Origin: Chrysoperla carnea
Lineage: Eukaryota; Arthropoda; Insecta; Neuroptera; Chrysopidae
DNA: 64,000 nucleotides
Assembly (NCBI RefSeq): GCF_905475395.1
Contig: NC_058337.1
Location: 64,810,368 to 64,874,367 of the forward strand
Reading direction: 5' to 3'
The notes beneath the pieces were generated by a model, which was given only the letters and a program-made list of their open reading frames with translations, was not told the origin of the DNA and made no database searches. Position 1 is the first letter of the stretch; each line of letters begins with the position of its first letter. The position numbers and the translations under genes are program-made. This document shows positions 34,901-45,842 of this stretch, piece by piece.

Positions 34901-37900
34901 CCTCCATCTATTGAAAATTTATAGAACTTCAACGGGTTGAAAAGCATTCTGATTTTCAACATCTTGTTGTGATAGTGTTGCTCTTAAACAAGGAAGAAAA
35001 TGGTAAAATTAGAAAAAAGATAAAACAGTGGATTTACCTAATTTGAATGACTCGATACGATGAAGGAAAGTTTAAAATATTGTCCAAAGTAAGAATATGT
35101 TTGAATAATGTAAAATGTATTTAGGCCAAAGTGATACCACAGGCGATTGATTCGGTAACTGTTGACAAGGCGGCATTTATTTATTTAGGGACAAGTTTTT
35201 GTAAAAGCTCCCGGCACCTAATTTTTACACAATAAGGCACATTCCTCGTCTCTTTAAACTTCCTGATGTATTACGGAAAAGTGAAAAGCAGTTCTACAAA
35301 AGACACTGGATATTATGTACATTTGTTCACATCTTTACACATATTTGTCTACTTATTCTATTATATATTATAGATGTATTAGATCGATAAAATCAGATCT
35401 TCAGCATTTAGATCCGCGGAAACTGATAAGAATCTTTATTTTAGTGCTGCTAAAATTTCTGGCGATGCATATCTAAGGTAATAAAATAATCTATCTTGAA
35501 ATGAATGAAATCTTTTTTTCACGAATTTCTTAATTTAATTTCTTCTATTTGGTACACACTCCCAAAACATATAAAAGTTTTATTATAAAAGAAACTGAAA
35601 GTAGTTATATTAGGATAGGAATACGGATATTTGACTGTAGCAATTATCCGCGGATACGGACATTAATAACATCGATCTTTATTACATGTACACATAATTT
35701 CTTAAATTATATATTCTTTTTTATTTCTTTATTTTTATTTGTGATGAATGCATGAAGAGAACTGTGAGTGACGGACCTATCTTTGGTCCTTTGTGAAATA
35801 CTTGTTGCTCTGTGTTTTTGCTTGATCAAACGCACCCGTTGCTCTTAGTTTGTCTATTTGACATCGATGTCGATCTTTGTCTTTACATACCTTATTCCAT
35901 TATTATAATTTGGCTGACTAACGACTCTGATGGTTTGATTATGAACTTGTGAAAATGATACAGCCTTTATTTTGAAGATCTAATAAAAAATCAAGTGAGT
36001 GAATTCTCTATTAAACTTGACTAATACAGGAGTGAAATAGGTTTTATGTTCTAAGGATTTTTGTTTTTTTTATACACTTTTCATGCGCTGTGACAATGCG
36101 ACCACCTATTAAGTTGCGAATAATCGATTTTTTAATCTTTCTTATCATCTAAGATGGACTTATACTCGCTTACGTATATAGGCTCTAACCTTTTATAAAT
36201 TTTCTTGAGACTTCATTATTTATATGTACTCAAACATCTCTAGTTAGTCGCTGGAGAAAGGGGGCGCTAGTTCCCTACCTACTAAACTTGTTTCAAGTCT
36301 GTTCAATAGAGATAAATTTCCGCTTCCCATTTAATTTTCAAATGTCACTTTGAGTTCTGTAAACGGCTTTAAGTTTAATGATATGTGCTCAAATTTCAAT
36401 AGCTTTGCTGAAATGAGTATAACATTTCGGAAATCACCATTAACACAATCGATTCTTTCTATGGTTTTTTTTTAGAAATAGCTATAGATTCACTTTTGTG
36501 AATTGAACAAAAAGCCCAAACGACGTTTTCAGATAAATTGTCCTTATCATTTTATGTTCTCTATCCTTCCAATAAGCAGGTGAAAGTTTACCGTAGGTCT
36601 GTCAATGCTTGAGTGTCACCGGAGGAGTCCATTTTGGAGATTTTGAGAGGATATTTGGTTTGGAATGGAATTTTTTTGAGGATAAATAAATGCTCTACTT
36701 TATATATACGCCTTTACTAGTGGCTTTATGTGAGTGGATATGAATTAATCGGTGCATCATACTTGTTAAAAAACATGTCGCAAAGACTTTATAGTTCACA
36801 CTTTTGTTCAAGCCGAAACAACAAATATTTGTTTAACGCCGGAAACAAGTTGGTTATCATCGTAACTTTCTCTCCAGTTTTCGCTTTTTATATCTTATTT
36901 TTTACCGCTTTTATCTTTTTCTTTTAGTTTTTAATCCGTGCCATTATTAATTCATAAAATATTTAATTAAAAATAGGTTGTATCTGAAATATTAAGATAT
37001 ATACAATTAAATTCTGTTTAATGGCATTCGTTATTTTTTAATTAATTAGTTATCTTTCTATAAATTTATAAGCAATAAAAATGAACCTTATGTCTAGTGA
37101 ACTGAAGATGAAATAAACGTAGAACTGAACTAGCTTGTTCGTTTATATTGGGTAAGAAGGGTGATGGGAGGGCTGCTATATATGCAGATAGCGTTAGAAG
37201 AACTCGATAGGTACCCTTATGTTATGATGATTTTCCTAACTGACGGATGGAAAAATAAAAACTAGCCAATATGCTGTGTTAACATGCATTTAGCCATAAA
37301 ATACTCGTTAGGTTAGGCTAGGTTATATTGGCTGTCCACGAAGGACACACTTAGGCTATAGACCCCATTGTGATACCATGTATGTTACCACCTATCCGCT
37401 GATAATTTCATTTATCATCTCCTCAATTTCAGAAGCTGAGTGCACCTCTATCATGCATATACCATGCACTACACCAGCACATCACAACTATTATTTGAAT
37501 TAATTTTGTTGCGATTTCGGGAATCGAACCCGCTACCCTAAATATACCGCAGACGGAATTAGTTACACCTTAACCAATTGTTACATAATTTTAAATGATA
37601 AACTCTTTACACCAAAGAAGTGTAATAAAAAAATATAGATTTCTTAACACTTAGCTTATTACCGCCTTTTTATATTGACAATTAAATCATTTGACACAAC
37701 TATTAGTTGAATTAATTTTGTTGCGACGGCGGGAATCGAACCCGCTACCCTAAACATACCGCGGACGGAATTAGTTACGCCTTAACCAACTGTTACATAA
37801 TTTTAAATGATAAACTCTTTACACCAACGACATTATATTGACAATTAAATCATTTGACTGTGTTCCATTCTTATACTCTACTGTAGAGAAGACATAATAA

Positions 37901-40900
37901 AGCAATAAAACAATAATTTATTGCTAGAAACAAAGTATATTTCTACTTTATATTAGCCTTGTCATTAATTTTTATGGGGTAAAGGTTATCTATTTATAAA
38001 CTCACTGAAATCTATTTCAAATGTTTTATGGTGTCCTCGACACATTGGTCTATTAATAATTTTTTGGCAAGCTTTGTTAATTGATTACTCATTTTTAGAC
38101 GGAAAATGGCAAACTACAGAAAATGCACAGTGTAATGCTCACTTCTGAAAATGTGTTTTATAATTGCAATTGTAAATCGTGTTTAATAACACTAAAGAAC
38201 TTATATTAAAGCTCGGTCATCCAGATATTGAATCTATTGAAACTCTCTCTTTTATTTCCAGATTGAAAAAGAAGAAGGTGAAACAAATTTATCCAAGAAC
38301 ATTTGTTTTTCTTGTAATTATTTAATTATCAAACTGTATTCATTTCGACAGCAGAGTATAATTTCAAATCAAAAATTTCAACAAGCGGTAAAGACCTGGA
38401 AGAAGGTAAAGTAAAATTTAATTATCCTCTCATGAGTAAGTAAAATAACACATTAAAACTTTTGTTACAGAATCAGGCATCAGCGGTGTTTGAAAGTGAA
38501 TCAAAAAATTTGCTTTTTGCTGATTCTTTGGTGGCTATTTATGCTCGATGTTTAGTTCGTGGAGAAAATAAATCTTCGAATAAGAAACTTTATCATAATA
38601 TATCTCAAATGTGCAAGCTTCCCAGTAAAAACAATTCGATTTCAACATGCACAACAGATTCGGGTTCACTGTCAGATTCTGCTCTGTCAATAGCACTTAA
38701 TGAACATATATTTCGACAATCAAGTAATAACCAATCATGTCATCCCTCTGTGAATAAAATTATTGAAGAAAATCCTAATATTATTCTTTCCTGCGAAGCA
38801 ATGAACTATAATTACGATTGTAGTGTGGTTGTGGAAACTTTTAAACAATTGTTTCGCGCAGCTTTATGCGTACCTTCGAAAATTTCAAAACAATTGGATG
38901 AAAATATTAATAAAAAAAAAAAAGAGAGTTGCAATTTGACAAAAGACGACAATAAGTTTTCTGCAAGTGTCGTAAGCGTTAATAATTGTTCTGGCGATGC
39001 TAGGGATCAATTGCCAGAAATCAAACTAAGAAATAACAGCGAACAATGCTCCGTTTGGGAGAATCAATTCTCAAATAAGTTGTTGTTAGAAGAACATGTG
39101 GATTATTGTCATAGAATGGAAGATGAATCCATAGTGTTATCCAAAGGTAACAATAATTTATCTGGAAGTGTCGTTAGCCTTAATAGTTATTCTGATGTAG
39201 CTAGCGATTTACTGTCAGAAACCAAACCAAGAATTAACAGCGAACAATGCTCCGTGTGTAAGCGTCAATTCTCAAATATGTTGCTATTAGAAGAACATGT
39301 GGATTATTGTCATAAAATGAAAAATGAAGCCATAGTATTAACTTCACAATTACGGATTCCGAAGAAATTCAAGAATAATTATCTGAAGTCAATTAAGTTA
39401 ATCGATAATGAAGAACGTTTAAGATTATCTTATAAAAAAGGCGCGCGTAAAACAGTCCCCGTACCAAAACTATTTAAAAGTAAAAAGACAGCCACAAAAT
39501 CAAATAGTTCAATTACTTTTAAAACTCTAGATATTGCTGAAAGTAATGAATTATTAAAAAAATTGCTTACGGATACAGTCAGTGCAAACATATCGCTTAA
39601 CGATGCAAGAGCAGAATTAGCGAATAATAAGATAAATATGTTGTTTAGTTCTATAAATAAATCAGGTACATGTAATACTACGACAAATACACCAGCCTTA
39701 CTTAATTCCTCAAATAATTTACCTGCATCTAATTTGCACGTAGTTAGTTCTACAAATCAGGCAGCTTTGGCTTGTACCACAAATAGGTCAGGTGTAGTTA
39801 ATCCCGAGAACTTACCAAATGCACATAGTTTCGCAAATAAACAAACTATAACTTCTACTGAAAATAATACACTAAAAGAAGCTTTGCCTGTTAACAAAAC
39901 AGGAGTACCCACCATAGCTAATACATCTGCTGTACCCAATACTTCATTGTTTGACTATGAGATTCATAGAAAAAAAATGTTAAAAAGCTCATTGCATGTT
40001 CGTAAAGACACTAACGAAAATACAGAAACATTCAACATATCTAGCAGTTCACTATTATGCCAGGAATATTTACCTGTTAACCGGCCAATAATTAATAATG
40101 ACATAGTTGTTCCTAATGTACCTTTAACAGTTTACCAGGAAAGTGTATCTACTAATCCTGCACCCGTTGTTAGTAAAACAAGTATTCCAAATAAAATATT
40201 AAAACCAAACTTTTATATTGATAACACTGTTAATGATTCTAATTTAAAAAGAAAAAATGATGAAACACCAAGTATTAATCCAAAACGATTGAAAATAGCC
40301 AAGAACAATTCAAAACGAATCTTTAGAGATCTTCAGGGATGTACAAGTATTTTGGAGAAACTTTTTGCACCGCAATTGGATCTGGAAGAAATTTTACGAA
40401 AAGATCTCTCTGAATCTGATTTAAACGAAATTGATACATCACTTATTAATTCTGCTGTGTGCGCATATTTAAGGAAAAATCCTCGATATTTTAATTTATT
40501 AGAACAACTAATAGGTATTCGAGATCTTCCGGTTGTAGTTAACATTAGCCCCACTGGTGGTAATACTTTCGATTTCATAAAAGCCAAATGTCCTAGTAAT
40601 AATTCTGACACTCCATTGATTGAAATGTCCAGAATTAATTGGAATAATACATGTGTATTGCAAAATTTTTCCTCCACGAACAAAAGTATAAGAGTTGTTG
40701 GAAAAAGCTGGCAAAAGAAAAAAATTAATGTACCTCTGTCTAATTGGAAACAATGCGCAACTGAATCATTAGCAGTAGCAGATAAATCAATTACCCAGTC
40801 GAAACCTGTTGATTTTGAACAATTAATTGATACGAATTCTACAGATTCACCAGTTTCAGATACTTCTAGTTTCATAAATAGTGTCGATCAACTATCAAAT

Positions 40901-41752
40901 GTCAATAATCAGTCTTTAAAAACTGGAAGTAATCAAACTTGTACTCCCTCAGAAACTAAGAAAAAATCTGGTGACAAAATAGTATTTAAACGCTACTTAA
41001 ACTTTTCTAAAGGTAAAGAAGAATCATCTAAGAAAGTAATTCTTCAAAAGAATAGAAATATTCTTCCTAAACCGGTGGCCAAATACGTGATAAAAGATGG
41101 TATCTGCCTAAAAACGTTTCATGCGACATTAGTTACAAAAGAATTACATCAAGTGGAACACAAACAGAATGGAACTAGTATTAGCGATCTTGAATTAAAT
41201 TTAGAAGAACCAAGTTTGAGAGATGGTGAAATAATAGAAATTGAAGATGATAATGATATAAATAATCAAAATAATTACAGTACGGACCCACTTATTGATA
41301 TGGAACTAGGCGCGTTAAAAATTGTTTCTGTCATGTCTTTGAACGATGATTATAATAGTTCTGTTGAAAAGACTACGGAATCCATTGCCGATACAGAAAT
41401 GAATGAATACTTGAACCAAGCACCCATTGGAATTAAAAATTTTGTAGAGTCATATGGAATATTAAATCCCGAAAGTGAATCAGCGAATTTAATTACTAAT
41501 CCTACTGAAATTGTATCTAATAAGTCCACTATTAAATTCATTCATTTTCCAGAAAATGCTCCCAGCACTTCAACTCTTCATCAAGATACGAATTTTACAA
41601 CTGAAGATTCTGTTACGTTAGAAAATTTTACATGTGAACAAATGTTACAACAACATAATGATACACCTGTTAGTAAACCATCGTCGGGTATATCTGTTTT
41701 AAGTCCTACGAGAATAAACCTACTTTTACAAAAAAAAGAATTGAAAATGTAA
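31916..41752 (+). CDS. Large ZAD-domain protein, about 1189 aa, three exons
   Basis: Exons are 31916-32059, 38262-38405 and 38471-41752. Both introns are phase 0 with GT-AG ends, and the first is 6.2 kb. The ZAD is split as in ZAD gene 1: Cys11-x2-Cys14 (CRLC) in exon 1 and Cys63-x2-Cys66 (CFSC) in exon 2. The first intron falls at the same place in the domain, before IEKEEGET, which supports joining these distant exons. The rest is Asn/Ser/Thr-rich and probably disordered. It has one intact C2H2 finger (Cys356, Cys359, then H-x4-H) and a duplicate with Trp in place of the second Cys (Cys289...Trp292). A bipartite basic patch (KRK...PKRLK) lies near residues 690-712, and acidic segments near the end. 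It is predicted nuclear; DNA binding with a single finger would be weak, so a ZAD-mediated scaffold role is an inference. No orthologue is recognised. Confidence 0.82.
32848..33956 (+). mobile_element. mariner element, 1109 bp, with intact inverted ends and TA duplication
   Basis: The terminal repeats are about 24 bp: left CTGTGAGCAAAAAATAGTAA, right complement CTGTGGGCAAAAAATAGTAA, with one mismatch in the part shown. TA lies on each side (32846-32847, 33957-33958), the hallmark of Tc1-mariner insertion. The element is shorter than typical complete mariners (about 1.3 kb), consistent with internal deletion. It sits in the first intron of ZAD gene 2 in the sense orientation. The ends look intact enough to be mobilised by a transposase supplied elsewhere. 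Confidence 0.93.
32929..33892 (+). pseudogene. mariner transposase, inactivated
   Basis: The ATG at 32929 opens a frame with the paired helix-turn-helix N-terminus (IIQQRSSIKFCVRNQ, WYKLFKEGR, EPHPGRPSTST) and DDE core blocks (FDPETTDQS, PRPKKPRRI, VMLTVFFDYR, HSEFLP, TVNKEYYLSVMRRL, HHDNSPSH). Breaks seen: about 30 residues missing after LRKVKA compared with family members; Asn at residue 127 where the first catalytic Asp of the TGDE motif belongs; and a one-base insertion near 33676 that ends the frame at PPYYA. The next frame (PDFAPCDFWL onward to 33892) restores the third Asp. Allowing for the shift, the second and third Asp are 34 residues apart, the D,D34D signature of mariners. It cannot be catalytically active. 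Confidence 0.93.
37312..37590 (-). mobile_element. tRNA-derived SINE, minus strand, with TTAGG-type tail
   Basis: Read on the minus strand, the head has a tRNA-like A-box region (TTGGTTAAGGTGTAAC) and a canonical B-box GGTTCGATTCC (37519-37531 complement). A body follows (phrases GTGTGTCCTTCGTGGACAGC and ATGGGGTCTATAGCC), finishing in CCTAACCTAAC at about 37312. The head resembles serine/leucine-type tRNAs, but the acceptor stem is not closed and it is not a functional tRNA. It lies inside the first intron of ZAD gene 2. Confidence 0.72.
37483..37860 (-). repeat. Tandem duplication (about 212 bp) of the SINE head and flank
   Basis: The segment beginning CACAACTATTA at 37483 recurs at 37695. 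The second copy carries its own B-box complement (GGGAATCGAACCCG at 37731-37744) and the same TACATAATTTTAAATGATAA and TTGACAATTAAATCATTTGA flanks, the latter closing both units (to about 37859). The first unit has an extra about 42 bp (37621-37664) absent from the second. The second head is closer to a canonical T-arm (GCGGGTTCGATTCCCGC). The flank is shared and there is no second body, which indicates local duplication and not two separate insertions. Confidence 0.75.
38203..38235 (+). repeat. Repeat terminus AAAGCTCGGTCATCCAG next to an exon
   Basis: The phrase AAAGCTCGGTCATC(CAG) also occurs at 58213-58233 and 61455-61470. In the last copy it is preceded by ACCGAGC, making the palindrome CCGAGCAAAGCTCGG. 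A hairpin close to a fixed end is a feature of some Helitron-like and retroposon 3' ends; the class is not determined here. This copy ends about 30 bp before the exon 2 acceptor of ZAD gene 2. Confidence 0.55.
38945..39346 (+). repeat. In-frame tandem duplication of 201 bp in the last exon of ZAD gene 2
   Basis: Unit 1 is 38945-39145 and unit 2 is 39146-39346, each 67 codons. The proteins align without gaps: a Ser/Asn-rich leader (SASVVSVNN / SGSVVSLNS), then NSEQCSV(W/C), QFSN(K/M)LLLEEHVDYCH and (S/A)IVL at the end. Unit 2 keeps a full C2H2 pattern; unit 1 has Trp in place of the second Cys. Confidence 0.9.
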
Positions 41753-42230
41753 ATAAATATATTCATAATATACGAATTCTTACCAATTGTACTAAATATT
41801 ACTGTCACAAAATAATACTCGAAATTGTTTATTTTGTACTGACTAATCGATGTAAATATTAATTAACCGAAAATCCTAGTCTTAAACCAAAACGTAAGGA
41901 AAAGGTGAGGTGTGTTCGCCGTGTATAACATATGGAAATTGAACTGCCACGATCGGCCATATTGAGGAACTGGTCTATGTATCAGGTAATATCTCGAAAA
42001 GTAGAAACAGTTATCATAAATTTATTCGTGTATCAATCACCTCTTTATCTTACATCATGGTCTTAAACTTGAAATATTTTCCCATACATTCATTGGATCA
42101 AGTATTTTCGTTAAATAATTAAAAGTTAAGATATTATTCCTAAGTTAAGATATTATTCCTAAGAGATCATTTATTTTGTATTTTTTTTATTTTAATTAAG
42201 TTGTTAATTTTTGTTTTGTATTCAACATCG

Positions 42231-42236
42231 AATAAA
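42231..42236 (+). promoter_or_regulatory. Candidate poly(A) signal for ZAD gene 2
   Basis: AATAAA at 42231 is 480 bp past the stop, and the next 25-30 bp are T-rich (TTTTTTTTTT at about 42259). It is the best placed of several AATAAA hexamers after the gene; another overlaps the stop region at 41752-41757. AATAAA is frequent by chance in such AT-rich DNA. Confidence 0.35.
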
Positions 42237-42353
42237 AAATTTTATGAAACACAAGTATTTTTTTTTTTAAATGGCATAATTAGCACATAAAAAACAGCCA
42301 GGTTTGTAAAAATTGTAAAACGTCTTAATATTCCTTTCAGGTAAGTAGCTGAT

Positions 42354-42384
42354 ACGACAAATCCCACGAAATTTGTCGTATTAG
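42354..42384. other. Short perfect hairpin
   Basis: ATACGACAAAT and ATTTGTCGTAT form an 11-bp stem around a short CCCACGAA-type loop, 600 bp downstream of the ZAD gene 2 stop and just after the candidate poly(A) site. It could be a remnant of an inverted-repeat element. No other support. Confidence 0.4.
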
Positions 42385-43184
42385 TCTTGTAAAATTAATG
42401 CGGACGTAATTATTTTTATTATTGTTATTGTTATTGATTGACTAACAGTTATTGAGACTTTTAAAAGCTCAGCAAAAGATTTAGTGGTGAACTTCAAAAT
42501 GAATTCAATATTTGATCACCAAGTAATGCTCTAATAATGGTATTCTTAACACTCATAATAAACAGCTAGAGCTTAAATCATACATCCACGATATTCATTG
42601 TTTTGCAGTTATTCGCGCTTAGGTACGCTCTAGTACATTGGTTCATTGTACAATGCACTGTATTATCATAAACTGCTGGACAAACAATCCATGAATTTTT
42701 AGACGATCCATGAATTTAACATTTTATCGCGAAAATTTTTAAAGTTTGATGGATCAAGATGCGGTTTTTTGCATTAGGTTTTAGAAGGTGTTTATAAACT
42801 TTGGCAACATTGCAAATTATGGAGAGATATTTTTTAATGATTAGAAAATGATTTTTTTAAAAATATCTTTACGTTTTATGATCATTACAAACTTTTTATG
42901 AAACCAGCATATATTTAGCGCGCTTCGCACGGTTTTTTCAGTTAAGTTGTAATATTCGAAGCTCAATAAATTAATCGATTTCCTTAGTGATAAGATGAAA
43001 TTTTCAATTTTTATTCTATCAAAATAGTACAGGAGACGGTATAAGTTCGAACTTCGTCCACCTGATAAACAGATGAGACACATGTTTTATTAAATTTTAT
43101 TGATTTACAAACAAGTCTATCATAGTTTTTCTATCGAAAAGTGTTCATGACTATTTTTAATTAAATTACTTTTAATCAATTTTT

Positions 43185-43255
43185 CTCATGAAGAGTTTTT
43201 TGCAGTCGCTGCCTAGACTAGTGCTTTAGATCGCTCAGCCACTTAAGCTCAAAAA
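43185..43255 (-). repeat. tRNA-like SINE head fragment
   Basis: On the minus strand the phrase AAGTGGCTGAGCGATCTAAAG followed by CACTAGTCTAGGCAGCGACTGC resembles the D-arm and anticodon region of leucine/serine-type tRNAs. No B-box follows, so it is a truncated SINE head. It lies immediately upstream of the intact SINE. Confidence 0.45.
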
Positions 43256-43267
43256 TGTAGTATGAAT

Positions 43268-43594
43268 ATATAAACGTTAAAACGGTTTATAAACGGTCTA
43301 AGGCGTGTGTATTAGACTGTTTGCCCATTTAGACTTAGGTTGCAGGTTCGAATCCAGGTAGCGGCAGTGTGAACAATTATGATTAATGAGGGCGGTAGAA
43401 TTGATCACATTGTCGTCGCTTGGATAAGAACGAAGTAACCGACTCCACCCACATCAAAATGTAATTGTAAATATGTTTGTAATTAAATAAAGATTAACAA
43501 ATAATGATGTGGGTGGCCTCTGTTATAGGCGTATATGTCAGAGAAACGGAGGTTAAACCCCATTATTATTATTATTATTATATAAACGTTAAAA
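43268..43594 (+). mobile_element. Complete tRNA-derived SINE with 15-bp target-site duplication
   Basis: ATATAAACGTTAAAA is present at 43268-43282 and again at 43580-43594, a perfect duplication bounding a 297-bp element. Inside are an A-box-like AACGGTCTAAGGCG (43292-43305), a B-box GGTTCGAATCC (43345-43355), a body with a 12-bp hairpin (CCACCCACATCA at 43445, complement at 43505), and a terminal (ATT)n tail from 43562. A leucine-type tRNA origin is suggested by the GGTCTAAGGCG segment. Polymerase III transcription from the internal boxes and LINE-assisted insertion are what is known of such elements. The intact duplication implies a recent insertion. Confidence 0.9.
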
Positions 43595-45140
43595 AGTAAC
43601 TCAAATTGTGTTCAATTCAAAGTGAAGGTATGGAAATAATTTTTACATCAATTTTATAGTTTCCGTTTTCTACTATCAAATGGCGTAATAGAACCAATAA
43701 TTTAAACAACTTCTTAATTATATATATTGCATGGTGGCGCTTATAATGGTTATTCTAAGTGAATTTTGTTTTTAATGAAATGTATAGACCTTTGTTGGCC
43801 GGTAAATGAAATGAATGAAAAAGTTTATTAGGTATTTGTCATAGTGTCCAATTTAATTTGATTAACAAAATGAATTCTGTTTAAATGTAAATAGACAAAT
43901 ACATAAATAAATAGTACAAATATGCATTATGATTATATAATAAATGTAAAATAGTGATTGTAATAATAAATATACACAAAATATGTTTTAAATTACTATT
44001 TTATATTATATAATCATTAAATGTAACTAAAATAATTTCTCATGCCTACACTGAACTAATGATGCATTTCAAGAAGTTTTGTTGGTATTATTGTTTCGAC
44101 ATACGTTCATTTTACTGAGAATAAGCCACGTGGATATGGCCTTTAAACCAGCCATTATCTTCCTGACAAATCGGAATTATTGCATTTGTTCCGAAACCAT
44201 TGTAAGAATCAAATATCTGCTCTTTGAATTGACTCTGTGTAGGCTAATCCTTTCTATTAATCTTTTATGATCAGTATATTAACTGCGTGACATTAAAAAC
44301 TTGTGCATGTTGTCTTAACATTGTAGACAGTTCAAAACGTAAAATATCAAAAAATTTTCAAATTCGATAATTTGGAGTGAAAACATTTTTTGGAGTTAAA
44401 AATTATTGTTATAATTTGACAGCGAATTTTTATAATTGGAATGCGAATGTTTATCTTCAATGAATGTTAACTTTCAAATGAAACGCTCGCAAATTGTTGT
44501 TTTAATTTAATACATGTAATTATTGATTAGCGTAAAAAAAATTCCTCGTATGAGTCTATTAAAAACAAACCGTAATCGCCTGTGGGGTTTAAATCTGTTT
44601 AAAAATTTTAATTTATAAATTAAAAAAATGTACGTCTTGTTAGTTGTTTTTTCATTACATATCCTTGCTTAAATTCATTTTTTTTGTCAAAAACATTCGC
44701 AAAACAAACATTCGCATAGTTTCTTGCACCTTTACCTCAAAATGTAAAAATATCGCAAAATTTTCTATTTCGCTTTTCGGGTTGAAAATAATAACTTCCT
44801 GTTAGTTAAGAAGTTAAAAAGATGTGTTCGTAGTTTACCTATATGATGTACTTAAATTATTTATTATATTTTATTACAACATATAAAAATTATAATTAGA
44901 TTTAAAAATCAGCCTTATTGTTTAAATAATTACAATTTTATTTTTAGTGCAGGGATAAACAGCACTGTCGCTAACTCGCTTCTCACTTGAACAAAAAATA
45001 CACAGGATTTTTTTAAAAAGACCGTTAAAAGAACGTTCTACCAGGAAAATTTCAGTTCATAGTACCATGCGAATTTAAAGTTGAAATTTTAAAATAGTTT
45101 TTTTAGTTTTTATATGTGTTTATAAAATCACCTATAATCA
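43595..45140. other. Intergenic, nothing recognised
   Basis: AT-rich. A 63-codon frame at 44079-44270 has no domain. Confidence 0.5.
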
Positions 45141-45149
45141 AAAAGGAAA

Positions 45150-45400
45150 TGAAACATTAAGCTGAAATTTTTTAGCGTACTCAGTACGTAAAAAGTGCCT
45201 TTGAGTTCGTAAATGGAGCATAATACGTTAAGTGGTACTTGGGTCTGTAGAACCTATTTTGTAAACCGTAAGAGATACAACCAAAGTTTAAATATAAAAA
45301 ATGATTATGAAAAAATAATCAACTTTTGTTGTAAACATTTTTTCAATAATATCTTTATTTTCCCGTGAGAGTCCAAATTAGATAAAAACTAAAGTTTCCA
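45150..45400 (-). repeat. Dispersed repeat family A, diverged copy
   Basis: The phrases AGCTGAAATTTTTTAGCGTACT, TTTTGTTGTAAACATTTTTTC and CCCGTGAGAGTCCAAATTA are the reverse-orientation counterparts of the 5' half of the copy at 21893-22325, in the same order. Confidence 0.6.
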
Positions 45401-45842
45401 TTTTCTCAAAACCTATAAAAGTTGTAGGAAGGAAGTAGGACCTCAGAAAGTTGAGAGTGGAAAAGTTTTAGAAAGCTTCAAAAAGTGAACTTATTGGTTT
45501 TAATTTTTTACCAATTCCAACCGATTAAGGGGTCAAAGGGATCAATTTTTTGGTTAAAAATTTTTTGTTAAAAATTCGCGTAAAGTTGTAGATTGACATG
45601 GCTTAAGATCGAATTCTTTGGACAATTTTTAGTCGAAAGTTCCATATATACTTTTGTCCAAACCTAATAATTAAGGAGTTGTGTGAACTTCTATGACCCA
45701 AAGATAATAGTCAAGAGGATTAAATTAATAGTAAATTATTCTGGTAGGCTATGTTATTGTTTTGCCATATTGTTGATTTGCCATATTGTGACATTTGATT
45801 GTTTTTGTTTGTTTGTTTTTATTTTTTTATTTTTTTATTGAT

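Larger units (their letters stand above)
32060..38261. other. First intron of ZAD gene 2, repeat-laden
   Basis: It contains the mariner relic (32848-33956) in the same orientation as the gene, a SINE and its head duplication (37312-37860), and a repeat terminus (38203-38235) only 26 bp before the acceptor AG at 38260-38261. The remaining sequence (about 33960-37300) has no supported exon; frames at 35549 and 36730 are AT-driven. CGCCATCTATTGG at 34862-34874 resembles insulator/CTCF-like cores but is a single weak match. Confidence 0.55.
41753..43180. other. 3' flank of ZAD gene 2, no further gene
   Basis: It contains a short duplicated phrase (TAAGATATTATTCCTAAG, about 42127-42162) and, at about 43040-43085, the CTGATAAACAGATGAGACA block also found beside repeat A at 19620. 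The 80-codon minus frame at 42841-43083 overlaps this repeat and is not called. Confidence 0.45.

Noticed and set aside
37519-37587. Possible true tRNA gene on the minus strand
   Set aside because: The B-box is good, but the acceptor stem and anticodon arm do not close. The attached body and tail identify a SINE.
41080-41163. Third zinc finger in the large ZAD protein (GICLKTFHATLV...H-x3-H)
   Set aside because: The first Cys is Asp and the spacing to the His pair is off by one. At best a decayed finger, so not counted as a domain.
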